A stretch of DNA of 64,000 bases from Chitinophagaceae bacterium (lineage in GTDB: Bacteria > Bacteroidota > Bacteroidia > Chitinophagales > Chitinophagaceae). Position numbers and translations under genes: made by a program. The DNA is taken from the NCBI GenBank assembly GCA_016787085.1, contig JAEUVJ010000034.1:62001-126000 (forward strand). The letters run 5' to 3'. Positions 52,600 through 61,741 of this stretch are shown in pieces (the first letter of the stretch is position 1; every line of letters starts with the position of its first letter). The notes under the pieces are model-generated. The model worked only from the letters and a program-made list of their open reading frames with translations. It was not told where the DNA came from and searched no databases.

Positions 52600-52626
52600 T
52601 ATTATCATCCTAAGCTTTAAACTTCC

Positions 52627-53652
52627 GTGAAACTTACTTACTATCCATTCAATCTCAAGTTCCGCCATCCTTTTACTATTTCTAAGGGAACAAAGACACA
52701 TCAGCCAACACTGATCGTAGAGTTAGAACATCTTGGCATAAAAGGTTACGGTGAGGCGCCAGCCATTGCGTACTATAATATCCCGGTGGAAAAGATGATA
52801 GCAGATATAGAGCAAAAGAAAATCTTTATAGAAAAATTTGCCTTTACTGAGCCTGAGCGTTACTGGCATTACCTGCATCACCTGCTCCCGCAAAATCACT
52901 TTCTGGTATGTGCTCTGGATATTGCTGCGTGGGACCTGTACGGTAAAATGAAAGGCAAACCACTTTATGAGTTATGGAATGGAGATGTATCAAAGAACCC
53001 GGTCACAGATTATACGATCGGAATAGACAGCATTGAGAAAATGGTAGCCAAGCTGAAAGAAAGACCCTGGCCTGTATATAAGATCAAAGTAGGTACTGCT
53101 GATGATATTGCTATTGTTAAGGCATTGAGAGAAGAAACGGATAGTATCCTTCGGGTGGATGCCAATGCTGCGTGGGATGTTGAAACAGCTCTGAAACTGA
53201 TACCGCAATTGAAAGAACTGGGGGTGGAATTGGTAGAGCAGCCATTGGCGAAAGATGACTGGGAAGGAATGAAAATAGTATACAAAGAGTCTTCTTTGCC
53301 CCTCTTTGCCGATGAGGCCTGTGTGTATGAGAGCGATGTGGACAAATGCAAAGATCATTTTCATGGTATCAATATCAAGCTGACCAAATGCAGCGGCATC
53401 ACCCCGGCAAGAAGAATGATCAGCCGGGCACATGAGCTGAACATGCAGGTCATGGTCGGTTGTATGAATGAGTCCACCGTCGGATCAGCAGCGATCGCTC
53501 ATTTACTTCCTTTTATTGACCATGTAGATATGGATGGCCCGTTGTTATTGGAGGAAGATGTTGCCACGGGTATCGGTTATGACAATGGCCGGATACAGTA
53601 CAGTGGCGAACCTGGGCTTGGTATCCGTTATACAGGCCTGTTTCAAAAATAA
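52627..53652 (+). CDS. Dipeptide epimerase (enolase superfamily)
   Basis: 341 residues from a GTG start. Enolase-superfamily fold with capping domain and barrel: K152-I-K154 in VYKIKVGT (catalytic pair), metal ligands D178 (RVDANAAWD), E204 (LVEQPL) and D229 (FADEAC), and K251 in INIKLTKCSGI. This arrangement matches L-Ala-D/L-Glu-type epimerases, which recycle cell-wall peptides. The exact dipeptide cannot be told from sequence. It stands alone, with DUF6089 genes downstream. Confidence 0.92.
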   Translation: MKLTYYPFNLKFRHPFTISKGTKTHQPTLIVELEHLGIKGYGEAPAIAYYNIPVEKMIADIEQKKIFIEKFAFTEPERYWHYLHHLLPQNHFLVCALDIAAWDLYGKMKGKPLYELWNGDVSKNPVTDYTIGIDSIEKMVAKLKERPWPVYKIKVGTADDIAIVKALREETDSILRVDANAAWDVETALKLIPQLKELGVELVEQPLAKDDWEGMKIVYKESSLPLFADEACVYESDVDKCKDHFHGINIKLTKCSGITPARRMISRAHELNMQVMVGCMNESTVGSAAIAHLLPFIDHVDMDGPLLLEEDVATGIGYDNGRIQYSGEPGLGIRYTGLFQK

Positions 53653-53733
53653 AATGTTGACAAGTTGTGATAAAAAATCTACCTTGTAAAGACGATTTTC
53701 TGTTTAAACCCGTTAGACAGGAAATCCGGGCTT

Positions 53734-54627
53734 ATGAGAAGAACCGCCATTGCTGTGTTGTCTTTATGGTTTTGCCTGAACGCAGGAAATACCTGGTCAC
53801 AGGAAAGTGAATTCGGCAGGAAGCCATTTATCTCCTTTTTTACAGGTATCATCAACTACCAGGGCGACCTGAATCCCAATAGTTTTACTTTTGGCCGTTC
53901 TCAGTTTACGGCAGGGGCATCTATCCGGATGCCGCTTAGCCGGTGGTTTTCGGCAAAGGCGGGTTTCAACATTGGCAGCCTGGAAGCAGCTGACCGCTAC
54001 AACCGTGATTACCTGCAACCGAGAAACCTGAGCTTCTTTACCGGTATCAAAGAAGTATATGCTGCGCTTGAATTGTCCCTGTTAAATATTGAAAGGACCC
54101 GTTTTACCCCTTATTTGTACGGGGGTATTGCTGTTTTTCAATTCAATCCCTGGGCTTATGACAATGCAGGGGAAAAAGTATATCTGCAACCATTGAGTAC
54201 AGAAGGACAGGGCCTGCCTGATTTTCCTTCACAAAAACCATACAAACTGACACAATTTTCCTTACCATTCGGAGCCGGTATCAAATATGCTGTCAATGAT
54301 AATGTACACATTGGTGTCGAACTCAGCCAGCGCAAAACGTTTACCGATTACCTGGATGATGTCAGTTCTTTTTATGTGGACCGCGATAAACTGATGGCGG
54401 CAAAAGGGCCTAAAGCTGTGGAAATGGCTTTCAGGGGGCTCAGCAGCCCGACAGCGAGTGCACCTTATCCTTCTCACGGCGAGCAGCGTGGTACTCCTTC
54501 AGAAATGGATTGGTATTACTTCGCCGGTATCAACATAGAAGTAAAATTAAATGCACTTGGCGCTCTGTTCAGAAAGAGCAGCCGGGATAAAAGTTATCAC
54601 CAGCGCTGTCCAAAAAGTGTTTTGTAA
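53734..54627 (+). CDS. Outer-membrane beta-barrel protein, DUF6089 (copy 1)
   Basis: 297 residues with a signal peptide (ends NTWSQ). Barrel-type strands: FISFFTGIINYQGDLNP (about 32-48), FTPYLYGGIAVFQFNPWAYD, LQPLSTEGQGLPDFP, LTQFSLPFGAGIKYA and FTDYLDDVSSFYVD. The C-terminus ends CPKSVL. DUF6089 barrels are common in the Bacteroidota without a defined role. A paralogue of the same layout follows 105 bases downstream, so this is a tandem duplication. Confidence 0.85.
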   Translation: MRRTAIAVLSLWFCLNAGNTWSQESEFGRKPFISFFTGIINYQGDLNPNSFTFGRSQFTAGASIRMPLSRWFSAKAGFNIGSLEAADRYNRDYLQPRNLSFFTGIKEVYAALELSLLNIERTRFTPYLYGGIAVFQFNPWAYDNAGEKVYLQPLSTEGQGLPDFPSQKPYKLTQFSLPFGAGIKYAVNDNVHIGVELSQRKTFTDYLDDVSSFYVDRDKLMAAKGPKAVEMAFRGLSSPTASAPYPSHGEQRGTPSEMDWYYFAGINIEVKLNALGALFRKSSRDKSYHQRCPKSVL

Positions 54628-54732
54628 AACTTCTTTTATTCACACTCTATTGCTTAGTTGTACTGAACAAAGCGAATTCAGCACTACGGCCTCATATTTG
54701 CTTTACTGCAGCTATTCTTAGAAACAGCAGTT

Positions 54733-55590
54733 ATGAAAGATCTTCTTTTTTTGATAAGCTTTTGTCTTATCACAGTATTGTCTGCAGCCCAGCGTGTACA
54801 TATTGGTGTTTTTGGCGGATTCGCGGCTTACAACGGCGATCTGACCGAAAAGATCTTTACCAGGAAACTGATCAATGGGTCTGTCGGCGTATCCGTGAAT
54901 TATGAATGGAAAGACCGGGTAATGCTCCGGGGCGGTTTTACGTATGCTGTGGTTGGCGGCGCCGACCGGTATAATTCACAGCCTGACCTGGTGGCCCGTA
55001 ATCTTAGTTTTGAAACATCCATTACTGAATTCAGTGCTATCGGGGAATACTATTTCTTTAATCTGTATGACCAGCGTTTCTCTCCTTATGTTTTCGGCGG
55101 TCTCGCGGTGTATCATTTCAATCCTTATACCTATTACAATAATAATAAAATTTATTTGCGGCCACTGAGTACAGAAGGGCAGGGGTTACCGGGTTACCCC
55201 GGGCGCCAGCCGTATGACCTTACCCAGTTTGCTATACCCTTTGGGGCCGGTATTAAGTTTGCCCTCAATGACAAAATAAGGATAGGCCTCGAGCTGGGGA
55301 TAAGAAAACTGTTTACCGATTATTTAGATGATGTCAGCGCTATGTATGCCGATCCTAATGACCTGCTGGCCGCCAAAGGGCAAATGGCCGTTGATCTCTC
55401 TTACAGGGGCGATGAATTACCTAATGGCAACCCGGTATATCCTGATAAGACCGCCATACGCGGAGGAGAAAAACATGAGGATATGTATTACTTCACAGGC
55501 CTGCACCTGACATACAGGATCGGCGGCGGCAATGGATTTTTCGGAAATGGCAACCGGAAAAAATATGGATGCCCGGTAGTTCCGTTGTAA
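54733..55590 (+). CDS. Outer-membrane beta-barrel protein, DUF6089 (copy 2)
   Basis: 285 residues, signal peptide (ends LSAAQ). It shares the motifs of the preceding copy in the same order: GVFGGFAAYNGDLTEKIF, FSPYVFGGLAVYHFNPYTYY, LRPLSTEGQGLPGYP, LTQFAIPFGAGIKFA and FTDYLDDVSAMYAD. The C-terminus ends CPVVPL, so a Cys-Pro close to the end is kept in both. The gene converges on the M48 protease gene, 11 bases apart. Confidence 0.85.
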   Translation: MKDLLFLISFCLITVLSAAQRVHIGVFGGFAAYNGDLTEKIFTRKLINGSVGVSVNYEWKDRVMLRGGFTYAVVGGADRYNSQPDLVARNLSFETSITEFSAIGEYYFFNLYDQRFSPYVFGGLAVYHFNPYTYYNNNKIYLRPLSTEGQGLPGYPGRQPYDLTQFAIPFGAGIKFALNDKIRIGLELGIRKLFTDYLDDVSAMYADPNDLLAAKGQMAVDLSYRGDELPNGNPVYPDKTAIRGGEKHEDMYYFTGLHLTYRIGGGNGFFGNGNRKKYGCPVVPL

Positions 55591-55601
55591 TTTTTCCCTT
55601 G

Positions 55602-56540
55602 TTATACAAATTGTTCTAACAAAGCAATCCTCTTTTCAACAGGCGGGTGTGTAGAGAATATATTATCCCATGAAGCTGATTTATGTGCCGATAGTTTCGG
55701 GTTAAGGATGAATAGCTGGGCTACATCACGGCTTTCTACCGCTTCGATCATTGGGTCGCCGGATATTTTTCGTAATGCAGCGGCCAATGCGTAAGGCTTC
55801 TTTGTTATTTCCGCTGCCCCTGCGTCAGCCAGGTATTCCCTCTTACGACTGATGCCAAAACGAAGCAGCACAGAAATGAGATAAGCGACTGCTGTAACAG
55901 CGATGGCTATCAGAATAATGGCGCCGGATCCTTTTTCGTCTTTGCTGCTGCGCCTGCCCGAACCGGCAAACCGTAAACTCCGGAAGGCCATCTCTGCCAA
56001 AAAAGCAAACACACCTACAAATACAATAGAAATGATAAGCACCCGTACATCCCGGTTGCGGATATGGGTAAGTTCATGTGCGATGACCCCCTCCAATTCC
56101 TCATCATTTAATTTATCAATGATCCCTTTCGATAAAGAAACAGAATAGCTCCGCTGATCAATACCACTGGCGAATGCATTCAGGGAATCATCATCAATGA
56201 TGTATAGTTTCGGCATAGCCATCCCTTGCGAAATGCAAAGGTTCTCCAGCAGGTTATACACCTTTTTGTTTTCTTTTCGTTCTAATGGTTTGGCCCCGGT
56301 AGCCATCCGGATAAAAGCAGTATGTCCCGCCCAGGCGATCAGGAACCAGATGCCTACGCCAATAAGTACAAAAGGCATCACCCTTATAAAATAGCTATTG
56401 GCATCTTCCGTGGTCTGGTCGCCGGTAAAAAAGAAAAAGGCATAGAACATTGCCAGCAACAATAGCGGGAATACGAGAAGCAAAAGAAATGAATTGATAT
56501 TATTTCTTTGTACCTGTTTGGATAAACCGACGTACTTCAT
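55602..56540 (-). CDS. M48-family membrane metalloprotease (HtpX-like)
   Basis: 312 residues with two N-terminal membrane helices (about 18-38 and 55-72) and further ones after the active site. The zinc site is H155-E-L-T-H159 in GVIAHELTHIRNRD, with a third ligand expected in the EYLADAGA motif. Such proteases handle membrane-protein quality control in the inner membrane. It follows lemA on the same strand, 28 bases apart. The lemA-M48 pair recurs across bacteria. Confidence 0.93.
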   Translation of the reverse strand: MKYVGLSKQVQRNNINSFLLLLVFPLLLLAMFYAFFFFTGDQTTEDANSYFIRVMPFVLIGVGIWFLIAWAGHTAFIRMATGAKPLERKENKKVYNLLENLCISQGMAMPKLYIIDDDSLNAFASGIDQRSYSVSLSKGIIDKLNDEELEGVIAHELTHIRNRDVRVLIISIVFVGVFAFLAEMAFRSLRFAGSGRRSSKDEKGSGAIILIAIAVTAVAYLISVLLRFGISRKREYLADAGAAEITKKPYALAAALRKISGDPMIEAVESRDVAQLFILNPKLSAHKSASWDNIFSTHPPVEKRIALLEQFV

Positions 56541-56568
56541 ATTATGAAATCCAAATGGATCTCAGGCA

Positions 56569-57129
56569 TTAAAATTTGATAGTAGGAGGCTCTTCCATTT
56601 TTTTGCGGTTGTCATCACCAAGGTCAAAGAATATTTCCCGTTTGAACCCAAAATTCTTTGCGATCAGGTTGCCGGGGAAAGCTTCTACCGCATTATTGTA
56701 TTCTGTCGTAGCGCCGTTAAAGAAACGGCGGGAAGCGGCAAGTTTGTTCTCTATGTCGCTCAGTTCTTCCTGCAATTGCAAAAAGTTTTGATTGGCTTTA
56801 AGATCAGGATAAGCCTCTACCTGTACACGCAAACCTTGTAAAGCGGAGGTCAGCTGCTGTTCTGCTACGATCTTATCGTCAATGGATTTTGCATTGATCG
56901 CTGCCGAACGGGCTTCGGTTATTTTAAGCAGCAGGTCTTTTTCATGCGTTGCATAGCCTTTTACGGTTTCCACTAACTGGGGAACGAGGTCATGACGCTG
57001 GCGCAACTGCACATCAATATCCGCAAAAGCATTTTCCCTCCGGTTGCGAAGCCTGACCAATGAATTATAAGCGGCGATGGCCCATAAGGCGATCAGCACA
57101 ATTATACCTATTACAATTAATACTGCCAT
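56569..57129 (-). CDS. lemA: LemA family protein
   Basis: 186 residues. One N-terminal membrane helix (VLIVIGIIVLIALWAIAAYNSLV) then a long helical domain typical of LemA: RRENAFADIDVQLRQRHDLVPQLVETVKGYA, HEKDLLLKITEARSAA, and AFPGNLIAKNFGFKREIFFD near the end. The family adopts a coiled, mostly helical fold outside the membrane; its role is not settled. It is the first gene of the lemA-M48 operon. A strong terminator from the upstream gene lies ahead. Confidence 0.93.
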   Translation of the reverse strand: MAVLIVIGIIVLIALWAIAAYNSLVRLRNRRENAFADIDVQLRQRHDLVPQLVETVKGYATHEKDLLLKITEARSAAINAKSIDDKIVAEQQLTSALQGLRVQVEAYPDLKANQNFLQLQEELSDIENKLAASRRFFNGATTEYNNAVEAFPGNLIAKNFGFKREIFFDLGDDNRKKMEEPPTIKF

Positions 57130-57165
57130 GGTAAATGAATTTTAAGTTGGTGGATTGAAATTAAC

Positions 57166-57199
57166 GAAAAACAGGGAACGTAAGCAAGTTCCCTGTTTT
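57166..57199 (-). terminator. Intrinsic terminator
   Basis: On the minus strand, a perfect 12-base stem (AAAACAGGGAAC / GTTCCCTGTTTT) with an eight-base loop, followed by TCG. It ends the dienelactone hydrolase transcript, ahead of lemA. Confidence 0.88.
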
Positions 57200-57230
57200 C
57201 CATTTCAAATTAATAAAATACTTCCGGCTC

Positions 57231-58061
57231 TCATTTGAATATCGTTCCGAAAAAATCTTTCATATCCTTCCATGATGCACTGTCAGCCGCTGCATTGTAA
57301 CCGACAGGAAGACCCGGAAACTTTTGGTGTACCCCATCGGCAGCCGGATTGGTAAAAGCATGGACAGCGCCGGGATATGCCTTGAACGTATAAGCCGCCC
57401 CGATTGAATCCATCTCTTTTTTGAACTGGTCAACCTCCGCCTGGGGTACCAGCGGATCATCGGCGCCGTGGCAAACCAATATTTTTGCTTTGAGCAGGTT
57501 TTTATCAGCCGGTACTACATTCAGGTTGCCATGAAAACTCACTACCCCCGCCAGGTCTTCTCCGAGTTTGGCCATGTTCAGCACCATGGCTCCGCCAAAG
57601 CAATAACCAATAGCCGCAATTTTAGAGGGATCAACCTGGCTGTATGATTTCAGTTTCTCTAATGCAGCATCAAACCGGGCTTTTGCCATTGCTTTATTTC
57701 CGTAAAAGGGACCTGCCAGTTTCATAGCACTGTCAGGGTTATCAGCTGTTCTGCCTTCACCGAACATATCAAGGGCCATAGCGACATACCCCATATCCGC
57801 CAGCTCTTTTGCACGTCTTTTAGCATAATCGTTCAACCCCCACCATTCGTGTACCACGATGACGGCAGGCCGTTTTTCAGTACTATTGGAGTCATACACT
57901 ACAAAACCGTTCATCGTTACTCCATCGCCTGTATAGGTGATATTCTCTTCTTTCATGGCTATTGTTTTGGTTTCAGGTTCTTTTTTGTCTTCGCTGTTGC
58001 ACGAGGCCGTGGATAAAGCAACTGCCAGCAGCCCGATGCCGATAAGGAGATTTGATCGCAT
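57231..58061 (-). CDS. Dienelactone-hydrolase-family lipoprotein
   Basis: 276 residues. Lipoprotein signal (lipobox TASC, Cys about 21) followed by acidic NSEDKKEPE. The alpha/beta-hydrolase core carries the nucleophile motif IGYCFGGAM, with Cys in place of Ser as in dienelactone hydrolase, an acidic residue in VCHGADDPLVP and the His in GAVHAFT. The substrate is likely an ester or lactone outside the cytoplasm. Other early motif: VHEWWGLNDYAKRRAKELA. It is the only gene before the terminator at 57166. Confidence 0.9.
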   Translation of the reverse strand: MRSNLLIGIGLLAVALSTASCNSEDKKEPETKTIAMKEENITYTGDGVTMNGFVVYDSNSTEKRPAVIVVHEWWGLNDYAKRRAKELADMGYVAMALDMFGEGRTADNPDSAMKLAGPFYGNKAMAKARFDAALEKLKSYSQVDPSKIAAIGYCFGGAMVLNMAKLGEDLAGVVSFHGNLNVVPADKNLLKAKILVCHGADDPLVPQAEVDQFKKEMDSIGAAYTFKAYPGAVHAFTNPAADGVHQKFPGLPVGYNAAADSASWKDMKDFFGTIFK

Positions 58062-58194
58062 GATAAAAAGGTTTGATTTGGGAAAAACGTGTGATTAAAG
58101 GTCAGCAAAAGTTTTGTCGGTGGAAAATTTTTTACCGCTGATGTGAGAAATCTGTGACAATTAAATATATTTAACCCATATTAACCAATCACGA

Positions 58195-58545
58195 ATGAAG
58201 AAGTATCTTTTCATCAGCGGTATGCTGGCATCGTCTGTATTGCTTTATAACTGCAGCGGCTCTAAGAAAGCCACAGCCTCGAAGCCGCCCCCTTACACGT
58301 ATGAATCTAATGTCAAAACAGCCATCGAAGCTTATTGCACACCCTGTCATATACCTTCCAAAGGCGGTAATAAAAAGTCCTACGACAATTTCGCCAATGT
58401 AAAGTCTGATATTGATGAGATCATCCGCCGCATCGAAATGAACCCCGGCGACAGAGGCTATATGCCGTTCAAAAAACCTAAACTTGCCGACAGCAGCATT
58501 GCTGTATTCAAAAAATGGAAAGAGGACGGGTTGGGAGAGAAGTAA
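58195..58545 (+). CDS. Mono-heme cytochrome c-like lipoprotein
   Basis: 116 residues. Lipobox LYNC (Cys20), then one heme-binding CTPCH at 48-52 and a likely axial Met in RGYMPFKKP. The size fits a small cytochrome c domain. It is expected to carry electrons on the periplasmic side, with partners unknown. No other redox gene is adjacent. It starts divergently from the hydrolase gene, with 133 bases between. Confidence 0.88.
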   Translation: MKKYLFISGMLASSVLLYNCSGSKKATASKPPPYTYESNVKTAIEAYCTPCHIPSKGGNKKSYDNFANVKSDIDEIIRRIEMNPGDRGYMPFKKPKLADSSIAVFKKWKEDGLGEK

Positions 58546-58573
58546 AGACAGATTCCTGATGCGGGTGGCTGTG

Positions 58574-58843
58574 CTATTCAGTAATATACCATTTGCCATC
58601 GTCATCTTTGGCATAACTGAAACCATTGCTCATCACATGCACCTCGCGGCCATGTTTCTGGCTGTAGTTGTTGCTTTTCTCATACACCCTGATACCATTG
58701 TTTTCCCTGGTCAGGTAAAGTATCAATGCGGAAAGGCTAGGTGCCACATCGTGCAACCATTCTCCGTCACTTTCTTTTACAAATGCCTGGCTCATGAGTC
58801 TGGATTTTTTTAGCTGGTTAGCCCTGTTTATATTCCTGGCCAT
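58574..58843 (-). CDS. Small unknown protein, divergent from the TIR gene
   Basis: 89 residues, no signal peptide. Basic N-terminus (MARNINRANQLKKSRLMSQAFV) and a beta-rich remainder (ALILYLTRENNGIRVYEK, VHVMSNGFSYAKDDDGKWYI). No family recognised. The start lies 60 bases from that of the TIR gene, on the opposite strand. The two may share a regulatory region, but nothing else ties them. Confidence 0.65.
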   Translation of the reverse strand: MARNINRANQLKKSRLMSQAFVKESDGEWLHDVAPSLSALILYLTRENNGIRVYEKSNNYSQKHGREVHVMSNGFSYAKDDDGKWYITE

Positions 58844-58903
58844 TACGAATGTATAGCTGTTTTTGTATATTTAACAAACCAGCACTATTTACACCTTCAT
58901 CTT

Positions 58904-59653
58904 ATGGCCAGGTTTTTTATTTCTTACTCAAGGGCTGATAAGGCCATAGCGCAGCAGATCAGAGACCATATTTCTCTGTTGGACAGTAAACATTATGTAT
59001 TTCTCGATTCAAAAGACATTACCACCGGCGAAGACTGGCAACAGCGGCTTAGGTTTGAGATTGAGAATGCCGATTTTGTGATATTGATCCTTTCTTCCGC
59101 TTCGCTGGCTTCTGACTGGGTAGAAAAGGAAACGGAATGGGCTACATCCGCCGAATCGAAAAGCGGTGTAAAGAAGCTATTTGTTTACAGGATAGATGAT
59201 GCAGAGATCCCGGAATTCCTGACCTCACGCCAGATACAGATGTCCACCGGAAATTTCACCATTGACTTTTTCCGGCTGATGGAGGGGATCCTCCAGCGGC
59301 ACAGTTTTTTTACCGTAAAACATTCCCTGGAATTGGAAGACAGGTTTTATTACACAGGTACTATCTGGATCGAAGCCCATAAAAAATTCCTTGACCTGAT
59401 CTATATGGCCGAATACCGGTTTGATTATAGTTTCTGGGATAAAGAACCGGAAAATCCCGACGACAGGGGCACCATATCCGGAAAAATTGAAACCATTGAA
59501 ATTGATACCCCTGAAAAGTACACTGCTGCAATACAAACCAAATTTGCCATGCCATTCCGTACGTCGCAACACTTTACCGCATTCGTGATGCTGTATCTCA
59601 AGAATACAAAAGAACTTTCCTTTGTACATCCTGTATATCTGACTAATGCTTAA
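58904..59653 (+). CDS. TIR-domain protein with an unassigned C-terminal domain (possibly pYEATS)
   Basis: 249 residues, cytoplasmic. Residues 1-130 are a TIR domain: ARFFISYSRADKAIAQQI, HYVFLDSKDITTGEDW and SDWVEKETEWA, where E76 occupies the catalytic Glu position of NAD-cleaving TIRs. Residues 145-249 are a beta-rich domain (YYTGTIWIEAHKKFLDLIYMAEYRF, then FAMPFRTSQHFTAFVMLYLKN). The pattern resembles the prokaryotic YEATS domain seen with TIRs in predicted conflict systems; this is my best guess and not certain. TIR NADases act in phage defence by depleting NAD+. There is no obvious partner gene. Confidence 0.8.
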   Translation: MARFFISYSRADKAIAQQIRDHISLLDSKHYVFLDSKDITTGEDWQQRLRFEIENADFVILILSSASLASDWVEKETEWATSAESKSGVKKLFVYRIDDAEIPEFLTSRQIQMSTGNFTIDFFRLMEGILQRHSFFTVKHSLELEDRFYYTGTIWIEAHKKFLDLIYMAEYRFDYSFWDKEPENPDDRGTISGKIETIEIDTPEKYTAAIQTKFAMPFRTSQHFTAFVMLYLKNTKELSFVHPVYLTNA

Positions 59654-59682
59654 CCCAGTTTTTGTTCCGATAACATATCAAG

Positions 59683-61140
59683 TCAATACACTTCTGCATT
59701 CGAAATTACCGGGCAGGCTTTTGCATCAACGATAGTCACTCTTATTCTGTTTGTTCGTGCAGGTGTTACGGGTATGATCCGTTTATACCCTATCGTGGCG
59801 CCTTCTGCCACTTTCTGCCAGCTATTATCTTTCCATACATCAATAGTAAAAGCCTTTACCCGCTGGCCAAGCCGGATATATTCCTGCAATAAAATGTATT
59901 TGACCGTAACAGTTTTACCCAGATCTATCTCAAAGCTTCCATTCGTAACCAGGTCATCAGTGGCCCAATATGTCTGTTTATTCCCGTCAGTGATGTTGGC
60001 CGGTGAAAAGGCCTTGGCTTTTCCCCGGAAGCTGCTGGCGGTTACTTTCTTTCCTTTTGCCAGGTTAACAGCGAATTCCTTATTCAATATCTCGCGGAAA
60101 CCTTTTAATGCTTTGATATCATTTTCATGAAAAAGCCCACGGCGGTCAGGTGGTATGTTTAATAATAAAGTAGATCCTCTGCCTACTGAAGTAAGATAGA
60201 TATCAAACAATTTCGCAGGCGTTTTTACCAGCGAATCTTCTTTGGCATGATAGAACCAGCCCGGCCGGATAGACACATCCACTTCCGCAGGCACCCATTT
60301 ATTTCCATCGGGTGAACCGGTGTTGAGCAATCCTTCTATACCCGCTTTGCCTGCAAACAATGTATCAGTAGAAATGGTGTTCCAGTTGGTCTCACCGGCC
60401 ACACCCCGTTCATTGCCTACCCACCTTACCCCGGGCCCTGCATCGCTGAAGAAGATCACATGGGGCTGCATACTTTTCACAAAAGAAAGGGTGGCAGGCC
60501 ATTCATAATAACTAGCACCATTTATTCTTCTTATTTCCTTAGCGCCGCCATAATAGCCATCTCCGCCATTGGCGCCATCGAACCACATCTCAAACACAGG
60601 GCCGTATCTCGTGAATAGTTCTTTCAACTGGTTCCGGTAATAAGTAATGTAACCCGGCTTGCCATACTCCGCATGGTTCCTGTCCCAGGGCGACAGATAG
60701 ACACCGAATTTCAACCCATACTTTTTACAGGCATCGCTTACTTCTCTTACCAAGTCTCCTTTTCCATTTTTATACGAGCTGTTCTTTACGGAATGTTCCG
60801 TATGCTGACTGGGCCAGAGACAAAAACCGTCATGATGCTTACAGGTCAGGATCAGTGTTTTGAAACCTGTTTCTTTTAATACCCTCGCCCATTGGCCTGC
60901 ATCTAATTGAGAAGGATTGAATATCCCAGGTGACTCATTGCCTTTTCCCCATTCCAGATCGGTAAATGTATTCGTGGTAAAATGAACAAATGCATTCATC
61001 TCCATCTCGTGCCAGGCCATTTGTGCGGCAGATGGCACCGGCAATAAAGCCTGAGGCGGTTTGGTGTTCCCGTTTTGCGAAAGAATGTCCGCACCGCAGC
61101 AAACAGACAATAATAGAAGTAATGATTGGCTAAGTTTCAT
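59683..61140 (-). CDS. GH29 alpha-L-fucosidase with CBM32-like domain
   Basis: 485 residues with a signal peptide (ends DILSQ). GH29 barrel: WHEMEMNAFVHFTTNTFTD, FKTLILTCKHHDGFCLWPS, and the nucleophile in EMWFDGANGGDGYYGG. The C-terminal part (about 365-485: KVTASSFRGKAKAFSP, GSFEIDLGKTVTVKYILLQEY) is a discoidin/CBM32-like carbohydrate-binding domain. Exported, releasing fucose or galactose-like residues from glycans. DinB lies 19 bases upstream on the same strand, so the pair is co-transcribed. Confidence 0.92.
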   Translation of the reverse strand: MKLSQSLLLLLSVCCGADILSQNGNTKPPQALLPVPSAAQMAWHEMEMNAFVHFTTNTFTDLEWGKGNESPGIFNPSQLDAGQWARVLKETGFKTLILTCKHHDGFCLWPSQHTEHSVKNSSYKNGKGDLVREVSDACKKYGLKFGVYLSPWDRNHAEYGKPGYITYYRNQLKELFTRYGPVFEMWFDGANGGDGYYGGAKEIRRINGASYYEWPATLSFVKSMQPHVIFFSDAGPGVRWVGNERGVAGETNWNTISTDTLFAGKAGIEGLLNTGSPDGNKWVPAEVDVSIRPGWFYHAKEDSLVKTPAKLFDIYLTSVGRGSTLLLNIPPDRRGLFHENDIKALKGFREILNKEFAVNLAKGKKVTASSFRGKAKAFSPANITDGNKQTYWATDDLVTNGSFEIDLGKTVTVKYILLQEYIRLGQRVKAFTIDVWKDNSWQKVAEGATIGYKRIIPVTPARTNRIRVTIVDAKACPVISNAEVY

Positions 61141-61159
61141 GAATGAGTATTTGTTGACA

Positions 61160-61612
61160 TCATGGATAGGCTACCGGTTCGAGGTCAAGTACCTGGTGCA
61201 GGTGATGTTTTAAATGCCGGATATAATCTTCTGCCAGCCATTCAATGCTATGCAGGCTTTCGGTAAGGCAGGTTCTTGAAGCAATCCCGGGAGGTATATT
61301 CTTTAGTACTATCACCATGTGTTTGTTCAGCGATCGCCATAAGTTGAGCAATTCTTGCATATCGTATTGCTGGTACCCGGAAACAGCTACCCAGTTATCC
61401 TGCTTATAAACAATATGCGGCGAATCTTCGTATTGTGCAACGATAAACCGGCGGATATTGTTCTGTGCCGAATCTACCAGGTGGCCAATGATCTCCTTTT
61501 TGCTCCATTTTAAAGCCGATGGCTTATACAGTAATTTGTCTCCGGGTATCTTTTGCAACAGGGGCCAGTATTCGTCAATGACCGTATCCAGTGTTTGGGC
61601 AATAGAATGCAT
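61160..61612 (-). CDS. DinB-family protein
   Basis: 150 residues. Four-helix bundle of the DinB/YfiT type: WSKKEIIGHLVDSAQNNIRRF with the first His, and IEWLAEDYIRHLKHHLHQVL carrying the other two metal His. Such proteins are metal-binding thiol transferases or stress-induced enzymes. It starts a two-gene unit with the fucosidase, a pairing that I cannot explain. Confidence 0.88.
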   Translation of the reverse strand: MHSIAQTLDTVIDEYWPLLQKIPGDKLLYKPSALKWSKKEIIGHLVDSAQNNIRRFIVAQYEDSPHIVYKQDNWVAVSGYQQYDMQELLNLWRSLNKHMVIVLKNIPPGIASRTCLTESLHSIEWLAEDYIRHLKHHLHQVLDLEPVAYP

Positions 61613-61741
61613 AGCTGACAGAATGTTGAAGGCAAAGCTAAGAAGATCACATCAGCTCTACTGACAAAAATCACCCGGCAAAATGCATAACTGAACAGAA
61701 TTAGTTATAAATTACAAATACTAACGTTTAAATACCTTGCC

